This document shows positions 52,293 to 60,849 of a DNA stretch of 64,000 nt, piece after piece. How positions within the stretch are numbered: the first letter of the stretch is position 1; each line of letters starts with the position of its first letter. The DNA is taken from NCBI GenBank assembly GCA_019120075.1, contig DWVT01000020.1, forward strand, positions 1-64,000. The letters run 5' to 3'. The position numbers and the translations under genes are program-made. Below the pieces are notes generated by a model. The model saw only the letters and a program-made list of their open reading frames with translations. It was not told where the DNA came from and made no database searches. This DNA is from Candidatus Mediterraneibacter excrementigallinarum. Lineage in GTDB: Bacteria; Bacillota; Clostridia; Lachnospirales; Lachnospiraceae.

Positions 52293-54034
52293 CAGTTGAT
52301 CGTCCTCTTCACATACGTGGTATGCAGGATCTGATGCGCCCGCTCGCTGCCCGGCTCTCCCAGATACTCTTCATATACCTTTCTGATCGCCGGGTTCTCA
52401 TGGGACTTCCGGATCGTCTTTGCCGCATCGTTATCGTACAGCGCTTTCGCCCGGATTGCCTTCACATCTTCAAAATTCCTCACATCCGCATGCACCCGGG
52501 GCTGGCCTCCGCCGTTGACGCAGCCGCCCGGACAGCACATGATCTCGATAAAGTGATAATCCGCCTCGCCGGCGCGGACTTTATCCATGATGATCTTCGC
52601 GTTGCCAAGGCCTGATGCTACCGCAACTTTCATATCCATCCCCGCCACATTATAAGTTGCTTCCTTGATCCCGTCCGTGCCTCTCACTTCCGTAAATTCC
52701 GGTTTCTCCAGTTCTTTTCCCGTCAGTTTTTCCACTGCGGTCCGCAGAGCCGCCTCCATAACTCCTCCGGTTGCTCCAAAGATCACACCGGCTCCCGTGG
52801 ACTCTCCCAGCGGATCGTCAAATCCCTCGTCGGGAAGACTGCGGAAATTGATCCCCACCTTGCGGATCAGCCTTGCCAGTTCTCTTGTAGTGATAGAGAT
52901 ATCCACATCCGGCACTCCTGCCGCATACTGATCATCCCGCTGGAGTTCGAACTTCTTCGCTGTGCAGGGCATGACGCTGACGCAGACAATATCCTCCGGC
53001 GGGATCCCCATCTTCTCCGCATAGTAGGTCTTGGTGATCGCCCCGAACATCTGCTGGGGAGATTTACAGCTTGAGAGGTGGGCAAGCTGATCCGGGTAAT
53101 AATGTTCACAGTATTTGATCCATCCCGGAGAGCAGGACGTCATCATGGGCAGGACTCCGCCATTCTGTACCCGGTCAAGAAATTCATGTGCCTCTTCCAT
53201 AATGGTCAGGTCCGCGCTGAAATCCGTATCAAACACCTTGTCGAATCCGATCCTCCGGAGCGCCGCGGCCATCTTTCCTTCCACATCGGTGCCCATGGGA
53301 TATCCGAACTCTTCTCCCAGCGCCGCACGGACCGCGGGCGCCGTCTGTACCACCACATGTTTCGACTCATCCGCGATCGCCGCAAGGACGTCGTCCGTAT
53401 TATCTTTTTCATAGAGCGCTCCCGTAGGACAGGCGGCAATACACTGACCGCAGCCCACACAACTGGTATCTCCCAGTCCCATTTCAAATGCCGATCCGAT
53501 GAATGTGGCAAACCCACGGTTATTCGGTCCGATCACGCCCACGGACTGTACTTTTTCGCACACTGCGGAACACCTGCGGCAGAGGATGCATTTATTATTG
53601 TCACGGATCATATGTACCGCGCTGGTGTCCGGCTCATAGTGATTTCTCTCCCCGGCGAAATGATCCTCGTCCTCCACACCCAGTTCCTGACACAGTTCCT
53701 GGAGCTCGCAGTGTCCGCTCCTGACACAGGACAGGCATTTCTTGTCATGAGTTGACAGGAGAAGCTCAAGAGTCCTTTTCCTTGCATCCAGGAGCCGCTT
53801 TGTATTCGTCCTTACTTCCATGCCTTCCGCCACCGGATAGACACAGGCGGCCACAAGCCCCTTCGCCCCTTTTACCTCTACCACGCACATACGGCACGCG
53901 CCGATCTCATTGATCTCTTTCAGCCAGCACAGCGTAGGAATATGGATCCCCGCTCCGTGGGCCGCTTCCAGGATCGTGGAGCCGGCAGGCGCGGTGACGT
54001 TCAGACCGTTGATCTTTAAATTCACATTTTCCAT
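52292..54034 (-). CDS. hydA: [FeFe] hydrogenase catalytic subunit HydA of the NADH-linked complex
   Basis: 580 residues. Order: N-terminal 2Fe-2S ferredoxin domain (CWLKEINEIGACRMC), a His/Cys 4Fe-4S segment (CLSCVRSGHCELQELC), two 4Fe-4S motifs (CILCRRCSAVC, CVGCGQCIAACP), and the H-cluster domain with TSCSPGW, MPCTAKKFE and MCCPGGCVNGGG. It makes or takes up hydrogen in a complex with HydB and HydC, coupled to NADH and probably ferredoxin. The first H-cluster motif is TSCSPGW rather than TSCCPGW. It is the last gene of the operon hydC-HATPase-2Fe2S-hydB-hydA. Confidence 0.96.
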   Translation of the reverse strand: MENVNLKINGLNVTAPAGSTILEAAHGAGIHIPTLCWLKEINEIGACRMCVVEVKGAKGLVAACVYPVAEGMEVRTNTKRLLDARKRTLELLLSTHDKKCLSCVRSGHCELQELCQELGVEDEDHFAGERNHYEPDTSAVHMIRDNNKCILCRRCSAVCEKVQSVGVIGPNNRGFATFIGSAFEMGLGDTSCVGCGQCIAACPTGALYEKDNTDDVLAAIADESKHVVVQTAPAVRAALGEEFGYPMGTDVEGKMAAALRRIGFDKVFDTDFSADLTIMEEAHEFLDRVQNGGVLPMMTSCSPGWIKYCEHYYPDQLAHLSSCKSPQQMFGAITKTYYAEKMGIPPEDIVCVSVMPCTAKKFELQRDDQYAAGVPDVDISITTRELARLIRKVGINFRSLPDEGFDDPLGESTGAGVIFGATGGVMEAALRTAVEKLTGKELEKPEFTEVRGTDGIKEATYNVAGMDMKVAVASGLGNAKIIMDKVRAGEADYHFIEIMCCPGGCVNGGGQPRVHADVRNFEDVKAIRAKALYDNDAAKTIRKSHENPAIRKVYEEYLGEPGSERAHQILHTTYVKRTIN

Positions 54035-54049
54035 ACTTCTTACGCCCTC

Positions 54050-55837
54050 CTATTCTTTGTAGATCGCGCCGAAGCGGCATTTTTCCATACATGCGCCGCA
54101 CTTCAGACATTTCTCCGGATTGATCATATGGATCTCTCTCACCTTGCCGATGATTGCATCCGCAGGACAGGTCCTTGCGCAGAGCGTACATCCCTTACAT
54201 TTATCCGGATCGATCCGGTACTGGACAAGATCCTTGCAGACGCCTGCCGGACATTTCTTATCCACGATATGCGCGATATATTCATCCCGGAAATAGCGCA
54301 GGGTGGAAAGCACCGGGTTGGGCGCCGTCTGTCCCAGAGCGCACAGGGAATTTTCTTTCAGATGGTAACAGAGTTCCTCCAGTTTATCCAGATCTTCCAT
54401 AGTCGCCTGTCCCTTAGTGATCTTCTCCAGGATCTCCAGCATCCGCCTGGTCCCGATCCGGCAGGGCGTACATTTGCCGCAGGATTCATCCACAGTAAAT
54501 TCCAGGAAAAACTTGGCGATGTCCACCATGCAGGTGTCCTCATCCATGATGATCAGCCCGCCGGACCCCATCATGGAGCCGATGGCGATCAGATTGTCAT
54601 AATCAATGGGGACGTCAAAATGCTCCGCCGGGATACATCCTCCGGAGGGTCCCCCGGTCTGGGCCGCCTTGAACTTCTTTCCGTTCGGCACGCCGCCTCC
54701 GATCTCCTCCACGATCTCCCGCAGGGTCGTTCCCATGGGGATCTCCACAAGACCGGTGTTGTGGATCTTTCCGCCCAGGGCGAACACCTTGGTCCCCTTG
54801 GACTTCTCGGTTCCCATGGAGGCGAACCACTCGGGCCCGTTCACGATGATCTGAGGAATATTTGCATAGGTCTCCACGTTGTTCAGGATCGTCGGTTTCT
54901 GGAACAGCCCTTTCAGCGCCGGGTAGGGCGGACGGGGCCTGGGCTCGCCTCTGTTTCCCTCGATGGACGTCATAAGAGCCGTCTCCTCGCCGCAGACGAA
55001 CGCGCCTGCGCCCAGCCTCAGTTCAATGTCAAAATCAAATCCGGAGTCAAATATATTTTCCCCGAGAAGGCCGTACTCCCTTGCCTGCGCGATCGCGATC
55101 TCGAGACGTTTTACCGCGATGGGATACTCGGCGCGGACATAGATATATCCCTGGGAAGCACCGATGGCGTAACCCGCGATAGCCATGGCCTCCAGCACTG
55201 CATGGGGATCCCCCTCCAGGATGGAACGGTCCATGAATGCCCCCGGATCTCCCTCGTCTGCGTTGCAGCAGACATATTTCTGATCCGCCTCATTTGCCGC
55301 CGCGAACTTCCATTTCAGTCCTGTCGGGAATCCTGCGCCGCCCCTTCCCCTCAGGCCGCTGTCCAGAAGGATCTGGATCACATCCTCCGGCTTTTTCTCC
55401 GTCAGGACGATACCAAGAGCCTCATATCCACCGGTCCCTATGTATTCTTCGATTTCTTCCGGGTTGATGACGCCACAGTTGCGGAGCGCTACCCTGTGCT
55501 GCTTTTTGTAAAAATTCGTCTCATTGAGAGGGATGATCTTCTCTGTCTTTGTGGTCTCATCATAGAGGAGACGGCGGACGACCCTTCCCTTGAGCAGGTG
55601 CTCGGACACGATCTCCGGAATGTCATCCTCCTGGACCATGGAATAAAACGTTCCCTCCGGATAGACGATCATAATGGGACCCAGAGCACACAGTCCGAAA
55701 CACCCTGTCTTCACTACGCCGACTTCCTCAGCCAGGCCATTCGCCGCGATCTCTTTTTCCAGCCGGTCTATGATCCTCTGGCTGCCCGAGGAGGTACATC
55801 CGGTACCGCCGCAGACAAGTACATGTGAACGATACAT
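54050..55837 (-). CDS. hydB: NADH-dependent hydrogenase subunit HydB (NuoF-like)
   Basis: 595 residues. A thioredoxin-like 2Fe-2S domain (CGGTGCTSSGS, KTGCFGLC) starts the protein. The NuoF core has GRGGAGFPTGLKW, YVCCNADEGDPGAFMDRS and the GNRGEPRPRPPYPA loop, and ends in the 4Fe-4S site ESCGKCTPCRIGTRRML. Two C-terminal 4Fe-4S motifs follow (CKGCTLCARTCP, CLKCGACMEKC). It binds FMN and NAD(H) and shuttles electrons to HydA. It lies 15 bases before hydA and 16 bases after the 2Fe-2S gene. Confidence 0.97.
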   Translation of the reverse strand: MYRSHVLVCGGTGCTSSGSQRIIDRLEKEIAANGLAEEVGVVKTGCFGLCALGPIMIVYPEGTFYSMVQEDDIPEIVSEHLLKGRVVRRLLYDETTKTEKIIPLNETNFYKKQHRVALRNCGVINPEEIEEYIGTGGYEALGIVLTEKKPEDVIQILLDSGLRGRGGAGFPTGLKWKFAAANEADQKYVCCNADEGDPGAFMDRSILEGDPHAVLEAMAIAGYAIGASQGYIYVRAEYPIAVKRLEIAIAQAREYGLLGENIFDSGFDFDIELRLGAGAFVCGEETALMTSIEGNRGEPRPRPPYPALKGLFQKPTILNNVETYANIPQIIVNGPEWFASMGTEKSKGTKVFALGGKIHNTGLVEIPMGTTLREIVEEIGGGVPNGKKFKAAQTGGPSGGCIPAEHFDVPIDYDNLIAIGSMMGSGGLIIMDEDTCMVDIAKFFLEFTVDESCGKCTPCRIGTRRMLEILEKITKGQATMEDLDKLEELCYHLKENSLCALGQTAPNPVLSTLRYFRDEYIAHIVDKKCPAGVCKDLVQYRIDPDKCKGCTLCARTCPADAIIGKVREIHMINPEKCLKCGACMEKCRFGAIYKE

Positions 55838-55853
55838 AGCTTTCCCTCCTTTT

Positions 55854-56237
55854 CTATTTCAGTCCGTCCTGAACAGCGCTCAGCGTGTATTTTGTGACCA
55901 CCTGACCTCCCAGCAGGTGCATGCGAAGCACCTCCAGTGCTTTCTCGGGCGTCATCTTTACATACGTCACCTTCTCTTTCCCCGGTTCCATTACTTCCAC
56001 GATGGGTTCATACTGGCACAGTCCGATGCAACCGGTCTGTGTCACACAGATCTTCTCCGACAGGTTCTGCTCCTGTACCGCGTCAGAAAGAGCAGTAAGG
56101 ACTGGCCGCGCCCCGCTGGCGATCCCGCAGGTCGCCATTCCCACGACGACCCGGATCTGGTTCTCATTCTCCGCGCGCACGCCCACCTTTCCCTGCATTT
56201 TTGCCCTGATGGCACGCAGTTCTTCCAATGATTTCAT
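55854..56237 (-). CDS. Thioredoxin-like 2Fe-2S ferredoxin of the hydrogenase operon
   Basis: 127 residues. The four ligand cysteines fit the thioredoxin-like 2Fe-2S pattern: VVGMATCGIASGA and VTQTGCIGLCQYEP. The same kind of gene occurs in hydrogenase operons of Thermotoga and Clostridia, where it is an accessory electron carrier. It lies between the HATPase gene and hydB. Confidence 0.9.
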   Translation of the reverse strand: MKSLEELRAIRAKMQGKVGVRAENENQIRVVVGMATCGIASGARPVLTALSDAVQEQNLSEKICVTQTGCIGLCQYEPIVEVMEPGKEKVTYVKMTPEKALEVLRMHLLGGQVVTKYTLSAVQDGLK

Positions 56238-56255
56238 ATATTACCTCCATTCTTA

Positions 56256-56816
56256 CTATATCTCAGTTCCCCCATCCGTCTCTTCTTTCCCTGTCTCCAG
56301 GTATTCCCGGATAAACGCCGATACCTCAGGTTCTCTGAATGAGATCTCCGTTCCGAGTATCTCCCTCATTTCCCTGGTATCCAGCACAAAGCTTTTTTCT
56401 CCGTACCTGTATGTATATCTGAAATCGACCGGTTCGTTGAACACGATCAGCGTATGGATGACAGAGCTGATATCTCCCAGCGGCATCCTGTCGATATGGG
56501 ACAGCCGGAACACCGCCGTTACTTCAGTTCCTTTCCCTATCTCTGAATCGATCTGAAAACTGCCTCCCGCGCTCTCTGCCGCCTGCTTGAAAAAAGGGAC
56601 CCCAAGCCCCACTTTTCTCGTCGTCCTCGTTGTAAAGAAGGGATCCAGCACTTTTCCTGCCTCCTCCGGCGTCATGCCGCATCCGTCGTCCTTTATACTG
56701 ACGGTGAGCGTATCTTCTTCCGGCTGCACAGAAACCGTGATCCCGATCAGGGAAGCGTCCGCCCGCACAGAGTTTTCCGCAATATCCAGAATATTCAGAG
56801 CGATCTCCGGCATCAT
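56256..56816 (-). CDS. Stand-alone HATPase (histidine kinase-like ATPase) in the hydrogenase operon
   Basis: 186 residues. The N-box is EIALNILDIAENSVRAD, the G1 box SIKDDGCGMTPEEA, and a G2-like KVGLGVPFFKQAAESAGG follows. There is no dimerisation/His-phosphotransfer domain and no membrane segment, so it may be an ATP-binding sensor or switch kinase rather than a classic sensor kinase. It sits between hydC (4-base gap) and the 2Fe-2S gene, conserved with hydrogenase genes. Confidence 0.88.
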   Translation of the reverse strand: MMPEIALNILDIAENSVRADASLIGITVSVQPEEDTLTVSIKDDGCGMTPEEAGKVLDPFFTTRTTRKVGLGVPFFKQAAESAGGSFQIDSEIGKGTEVTAVFRLSHIDRMPLGDISSVIHTLIVFNEPVDFRYTYRYGEKSFVLDTREMREILGTEISFREPEVSAFIREYLETGKEETDGGTEI

Positions 56817-56820
56817 CGGC

Positions 56821-57315
56821 CTACTCGTACTTTGCCAGGATGCCGTCCAGGTCGTCCACGGTCAGGCGCCCGTAGACTTCCTCGTTGATCATCATGACCG
56901 GCGCCAGTCCGCAGGCGCCGACACACCGGCACGCATCCAGAGAAAACTTTCCATCCGGCGTGCACTCGCCTCCCACGATCCCCAGCTTTTCCATCAGGGC
57001 ATTGTAGATATCTCCGGACCCTTTCACATAACATGCCGTACCCAGACAGACAGAGATCCGGTATCTTCCCTTCGGATTCAGCGTGAACTGGGAGTAAAAA
57101 GTTGCCACTCCGTAGATCTTTTCCATCGGGATACCGGTCTCATCCGAGATCATCTTCTGCACTTCCCTTGGAAGGTAACCATATATATCCTGAGCCTTCT
57201 GCAGGATCGGCATAAGAGCCCCCTTCTCGCCCTTAAGTTCATCGATCGCCTTCTTCAGCGCCTCCTCCTGTTCCTTCGTCCCCGCGAATGGAACAGCCGC
57301 TTTCTTATCAGCCAT
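56821..57315 (-). CDS. hydC: NADH-dependent hydrogenase subunit HydC (NuoE-like)
   Basis: 164 residues. The NuoE/HydC 2Fe-2S ligands are CLGTAC and CRCVGACG, after a helical bundle region with GYLPREVQKMISDETGIPMEKIYGVATFYSQF. It is the small subunit that passes electrons in the HydABC complex. It is the first gene of the operon. The upstream region contains an inverted repeat at 57395-57414. Confidence 0.96.
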   Translation of the reverse strand: MADKKAAVPFAGTKEQEEALKKAIDELKGEKGALMPILQKAQDIYGYLPREVQKMISDETGIPMEKIYGVATFYSQFTLNPKGRYRISVCLGTACYVKGSGDIYNALMEKLGIVGGECTPDGKFSLDACRCVGACGLAPVMMINEEVYGRLTVDDLDGILAKYE

Positions 57316-57394
57316 TCTTCAACCTCCGTTTCTGTTCGCTTTCGCTCAGCCATGCGCCACGGATCTGGCGCTGCATGATTGAACTGTCGTCATT

Positions 57395-57414
57395 TTGTAT
57401 ATGATATCATACAA
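57395..57414. promoter_or_regulatory. Inverted repeat in the divergent hydC / DRTGG control region
   Basis: TTGTATATGATATCATACAA has a perfect 12-base palindromic centre TATGATATCATA with TTG and CAA at its ends. It could be the operator of a redox repressor such as Rex (consensus type TTGTTAA-N4-TTAACAA), but the match is loose. Confidence 0.4.
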
Positions 57415-57493
57415 GATTACAAACTTCTACTGTTATAATATTAATTTTTTGTGTATATTTAACTCATAACGCATATTTTGTCAGACTCTTTTA

Positions 57494-57522
57494 TTGCTTT
57501 TTGCACATACGGCTGATATACT
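57494..57522 (+). promoter_or_regulatory. Promoter of the DRTGG-HydS-PHP operon
   Basis: TTGCTT (57494-57499) and TATACT (57517-57522), 17-base spacer, about 58 bases before the start. Confidence 0.6.
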
Positions 57523-57580
57523 GAATATAACTTTTTGTAACAAAAAACAGATTCTGGATTTTCTTTTATCAGGAGGAATT

Positions 57581-57925
57581 ATGACCATCAGAGAAATGCA
57601 GGAAGTCCTTGACGCCAGGTTCCTATACGGCGAGGAGATGGCGGATCTGGACGTAGAGTTTGTTTTTTCCGCCGACATGATGAGCGACGTGCTCGCATAC
57701 GGTTCCAGATGTTCCGTACTCATCACCGGACTTTGCAATCCTCAGGTCGTGCGCACCGCCGAGATGCTGGACATCGTCTGTATCATCTTTGTACGTGGAA
57801 AAATGCCGGATGAGAACATGCTTGCGCTTGCGGTGGGCAAAGGGATCTCCATCCTCGCGACCGAGCACTATATGTTCACTGCCTGCGGCATTCTGTATGA
57901 GCACGGATTAAGAGGAGGTGCTTAG
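57581..57925 (+). CDS. DRTGG-domain protein
   Basis: 114 residues from the ATG at 57581 (AGGAGG 4 bases upstream). It matches the DRTGG fold, with LDARFLYG, SRCSVLITGLCNPQVVRTAEML and GISILATEHYMFTACGILYEHGL. Such domains are thought to bind ligands or nucleotides; the function is unknown. A second DRTGG protein is at 59792. Both flank the HydS-like gene, as is usual for this cluster in clostridia. It is directly followed by the HATPase gene. Confidence 0.88.
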   Translation: MTIREMQEVLDARFLYGEEMADLDVEFVFSADMMSDVLAYGSRCSVLITGLCNPQVVRTAEMLDIVCIIFVRGKMPDENMLALAVGKGISILATEHYMFTACGILYEHGLRGGA

Positions 57926-58348
57926 ATGAGCCAGGCTCTGACATTCCGATATGAAATAGACGGAGATGATTTCACCAGGGCAGGTGAGGCCAGCAGTTCA
58001 ATGAAAAACAAGCTGAAGCAGCTCGGCCTTGACAGCGATGTGATCCGGAAAGTCGCCATCGCAATGTATGAAGGCGAGATCAATATGGTCATCCACGCGG
58101 ACGGCGGGAAGATCACGGTCACTGTCTCCGACACGGAGATCACCATGGTCCTTTCTGACACCGGTCCGGGCATCCCCGACGTGGAAAAGGCCATGCAGGA
58201 GGGGTACTCCACCGCACGGGCAGAGGTTCGCTCTCTGGGCTTCGGAGCCGGCATGGGACTCCCGAATATGAAAAAATATACGGATGAAATGCAGATCGAC
58301 ACCACAGTGGGGAGAGGGACCACGATCACCATGAAGGTATATATCTGA
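57926..58348 (+). CDS. SpoIIAB/RsbW-like anti-sigma ATPase in the hydrogenase locus
   Basis: 140 residues. The N-box is IRKVAIAMYEGEINMVIHA, the G1 box LSDTGPGIPD and the G2 box SLGFGAGMGLPNMKKYTD. This HATPase domain without a kinase core is that of serine-protein kinase/anti-sigma regulators. A gene of the same type occurs beside hydS in Thermotoga maritima, as I recall it. The SpoIIE-type phosphatase at 46907-48082 is a possible opposite partner. Start follows the DRTGG stop with no gap. Confidence 0.9.
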   Translation: MSQALTFRYEIDGDDFTRAGEASSSMKNKLKQLGLDSDVIRKVAIAMYEGEINMVIHADGGKITVTVSDTEITMVLSDTGPGIPDVEKAMQEGYSTARAEVRSLGFGAGMGLPNMKKYTDEMQIDTTVGRGTTITMKVYI

Positions 58349-58379
58349 CTTTCAAAGAAAGGAGGCGGCGGCATATCCT

Positions 58380-59795
58380 ATGAACACGAATAAATTCATA
58401 CGTTCGGTCAGGCTGAAGGAGTCTGCCTGCCGGGGCTGCATCAACTGTATCAAGCACTGCCCCACTCAGGCAATCCGGGTACATAATGGAAAGGCTCATA
58501 TCATAGACAGGTTCTGTATCGACTGCGGCAGATGCATTTCCTACTGTCCTCATCATGCAAAGATCCCGGTCTATGATCCTCTTTCTGTCATCAACAATTT
58601 CAAATATACCGTGGCTCTGCCGGCGCCTTCCCTCTACGCCCAGTACAATAATCTGACAAACGCGGACATCGTGCTGAACGCGCTGCTGAAACTCGGATTC
58701 GACGATGTCTATGAGGTCAGCGCAGCGGCGGAACTTGTCTCGGAGGCTACAAGAGAATACATTAAAACGCATGCGGAAGATGCCCCGTTTATCAGTTCCG
58801 CCTGTCCTTCCGTCGTGAGGCTGATCCGGGTGAAATTTCCTTCCCTGGTGGCCCGTCTTCTTCCCATCAAGGCGCCTGTGGAAGTGGCTGCGGAGATTGC
58901 GCGTGCCCGTGCCCTGAAGAAGACCGGGCTGAAACCGGAGGAGATCGGGATCATTTTTATCTCTCCCTGCCCCTCAAAGGTTTCCTATGCCAAGGCTCCT
59001 CTGGGAATCGAAAAGAGCAGCATCGACAATGTGGTAGCCATCAAGGACGTCTACCCTCTCCTTCTGCCCCATATGAAGCACGATGAGTCTCAGCTCAAGC
59101 CTCTCTCTGCTTCCGGACGGATCGGCATCGGCTGGAGCAATGCCGGCGGGGAGGCCGGCGGACTTCTGGTGGATAACTATCTCGCCGCGGACGGGATCGT
59201 CAACATCCTTCAGGTACTGGAAGAGCTGGAGGATGAAAAGCTTCACGGTCTGACTTTCGTGGAGCTGAACGCCTGCAGCGGAGGATGTGTGGGCGGGACC
59301 CTCACTGTTGAAAACGCTTATATCGCCGCGGCAAAAACGAAAAGGCTGGTCCGCTATCAGCCTGTTTCCAAGAATCATCTGGCAGACACCCCGGAACTTA
59401 CAAACATCTACTGGGCGGACAACGTAGAGTATGAGCCTGTATTCCGCCTCGGCAATACGTTCAGGGAAAGCCTTCAGATGATGGGGAAAGTAGAAGAACT
59501 GACGGCAAGATTCCCCGGACTGGACTGCGGCTCATGCGGAGCGCCTACCTGCCAGACACTGGCGGAGGATATCGTGCGGGGTGACGCCACGGAGAACGAC
59601 TGCATCTATGTGCTCCGCGCAAACATCGCGGACCTGTCCCGGAAGATCGGACATCTGACAGACTCTTCCGGTTCGGGGACCTCCCTTTCTGAAGAGGAGG
59701 ACAGACTGCTCCACAGATACATTAAAGAACTGACCACTGAGCTCGCCTCTTTCGGCGTGCCCGAAACTGCCGGAAAGGAGGAACCTGCGTCATGA
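58380..59795 (+). CDS. HydS-type sensory [FeFe] hydrogenase-like protein
   Basis: 471 residues. Two 4Fe-4S motifs (CRGCINCIKHCP, CIDCGRCISYCP) precede the hydrogenase domain. The H-cluster motifs are SSACPSV, SPCPSKVSYAK and LNACSGGCVGG, so the cluster cysteines are kept, but the proton-transfer cysteine is Ala, as in Thermotoga maritima HydS. A C-terminal 4Fe-4S motif is CGSCGAPTC. It is therefore likely a slow, sensory enzyme that reports hydrogen or redox state, not a producer. It overlaps the next DRTGG gene by 4 bases. Confidence 0.88.
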   Translation: MNTNKFIRSVRLKESACRGCINCIKHCPTQAIRVHNGKAHIIDRFCIDCGRCISYCPHHAKIPVYDPLSVINNFKYTVALPAPSLYAQYNNLTNADIVLNALLKLGFDDVYEVSAAAELVSEATREYIKTHAEDAPFISSACPSVVRLIRVKFPSLVARLLPIKAPVEVAAEIARARALKKTGLKPEEIGIIFISPCPSKVSYAKAPLGIEKSSIDNVVAIKDVYPLLLPHMKHDESQLKPLSASGRIGIGWSNAGGEAGGLLVDNYLAADGIVNILQVLEELEDEKLHGLTFVELNACSGGCVGGTLTVENAYIAAAKTKRLVRYQPVSKNHLADTPELTNIYWADNVEYEPVFRLGNTFRESLQMMGKVEELTARFPGLDCGSCGAPTCQTLAEDIVRGDATENDCIYVLRANIADLSRKIGHLTDSSGSGTSLSEEEDRLLHRYIKELTTELASFGVPETAGKEEPAS

Positions 59796-60124
59796 AATTA
59801 GAGACTGTTTTGAAACTGCCTGGATTTCGGACTCTCGTAAAGGGAGATCCGGGCCGTGAAATCTCCAGGATCTTCTGCTGCGACCTTCTGAGCATCGCCA
59901 TGGGTAAAGCTCCTGCGGACGGCGTCTGGGTGACTGTGATGGGGAACCGGAACACCCTCGCCGTAGCTTCCCTGACTGACACGGCATGTATCGTTCTCGC
60001 GGAAGGCGTGTCTCTGGATGACGGGACACTAAAAAAAGCCGGGGCGGAGGGGATCGCCGTCCTCTCCACAGATCTTCCGGTCTTTGACGCGGCGCTTGCA
60101 GTCTATCAGGCGGGTGACCTATGA
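59792..60124 (+). CDS. Second DRTGG-domain protein
   Basis: 110 residues. The DRTGG-type core is FCCDLLSIAMGKAPADGVWVTVMGNRNTLAVASL and GAEGIAVLSTDLPVFDAALAVYQAG. It overlaps the HydS-like gene and the PHP gene by 4 bases each (ATGA), so it is translated with them. Function unknown; probably ligand binding. Confidence 0.87.
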   Translation: MKLETVLKLPGFRTLVKGDPGREISRIFCCDLLSIAMGKAPADGVWVTVMGNRNTLAVASLTDTACIVLAEGVSLDDGTLKKAGAEGIAVLSTDLPVFDAALAVYQAGDL

Positions 60125-60834
60125 TTCCCCTTTTCTATGACCTGCATATTCATTCCTGCCTCTCCCCATGCGGGAATGACGATATGACACCGGCAAATCT
60201 GGTTGGAATGGCTGCAGTAAAAGAACTGGATGTGATTGCCCTGACAGACCACAATTCCTGTGCCAACTGTCCTGCTGCCATGTATCACGGAAAAAACTAC
60301 GGTGTCACCGTGATCCCCGGCATGGAACTGACCACAGCAGAAGAGGTCCACGTCATCTGCCTGTTCCCCGCCCTGGACGCGGCGATGGAGTTTGACCGTC
60401 TCGTATACGGACGTCTCCTCCCTGTCCCGAACCGGGAGGACATCTTCGGAAAGCAGCAGATCATGGACGAACAGGACGAAGTCGTCGGAATCAAAGAACA
60501 TCTCCTGATCAATGCGACCACCATCTCCTTTGACGAAGCCTTCTCCCTGGCGGAGAGTTTTGGCGGAATCGCGTACCCGGCACATGTAGACAAATCTTCC
60601 AACAGCGTGATCTCCAACCTGGGCTTTGTCCCGCCGGAGAGCACCTTCACCTGCGCGGAGTTCCATGACTTTAAAAATCTCCACCGGCTGCGTCGGGAGC
60701 ATCCCTACTTTGAGAAATGCAATGTGGTCTGCTGCTCGGACGCCCACTACCTGGGGGACATCCATGAGCCGGAGTATCAGCTCTTCGCCCGGTCGCGGAA
60801 TATCCCCGACATCCTGGATTCCCTCCGCGGATGA
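60121..60834 (+). CDS. PHP-domain metal-dependent phosphoesterase
   Basis: 237 residues. The PHP metal motifs are intact: YDLHIHSCLSPCG, ALTDHNSCANC, GMELTTAEEVHVICLF and CSDAHYLGD. These are the ligands of a trinuclear metal phosphoesterase. PHP genes accompany hydrogenase clusters in Thermotoga and Clostridia, with unknown substrate. It is the last gene of this plus-strand operon; only 15 bases separate its stop from that of the convergent kdpE gene. Confidence 0.9.
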   Translation: MIPLFYDLHIHSCLSPCGNDDMTPANLVGMAAVKELDVIALTDHNSCANCPAAMYHGKNYGVTVIPGMELTTAEEVHVICLFPALDAAMEFDRLVYGRLLPVPNREDIFGKQQIMDEQDEVVGIKEHLLINATTISFDEAFSLAESFGGIAYPAHVDKSSNSVISNLGFVPPESTFTCAEFHDFKNLHRLRREHPYFEKCNVVCCSDAHYLGDIHEPEYQLFARSRNIPDILDSLRG

Positions 60835-60849
60835 AAACAGCTTCTCTTT

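Noticed and set aside
54128..55828. 566-codon open frame on the plus strand
   Set aside because: Antisense to hydB, which is complete with all cluster ligands. The other long antisense frames at 3926-5257 and 47342-48706 fail for the same reason.
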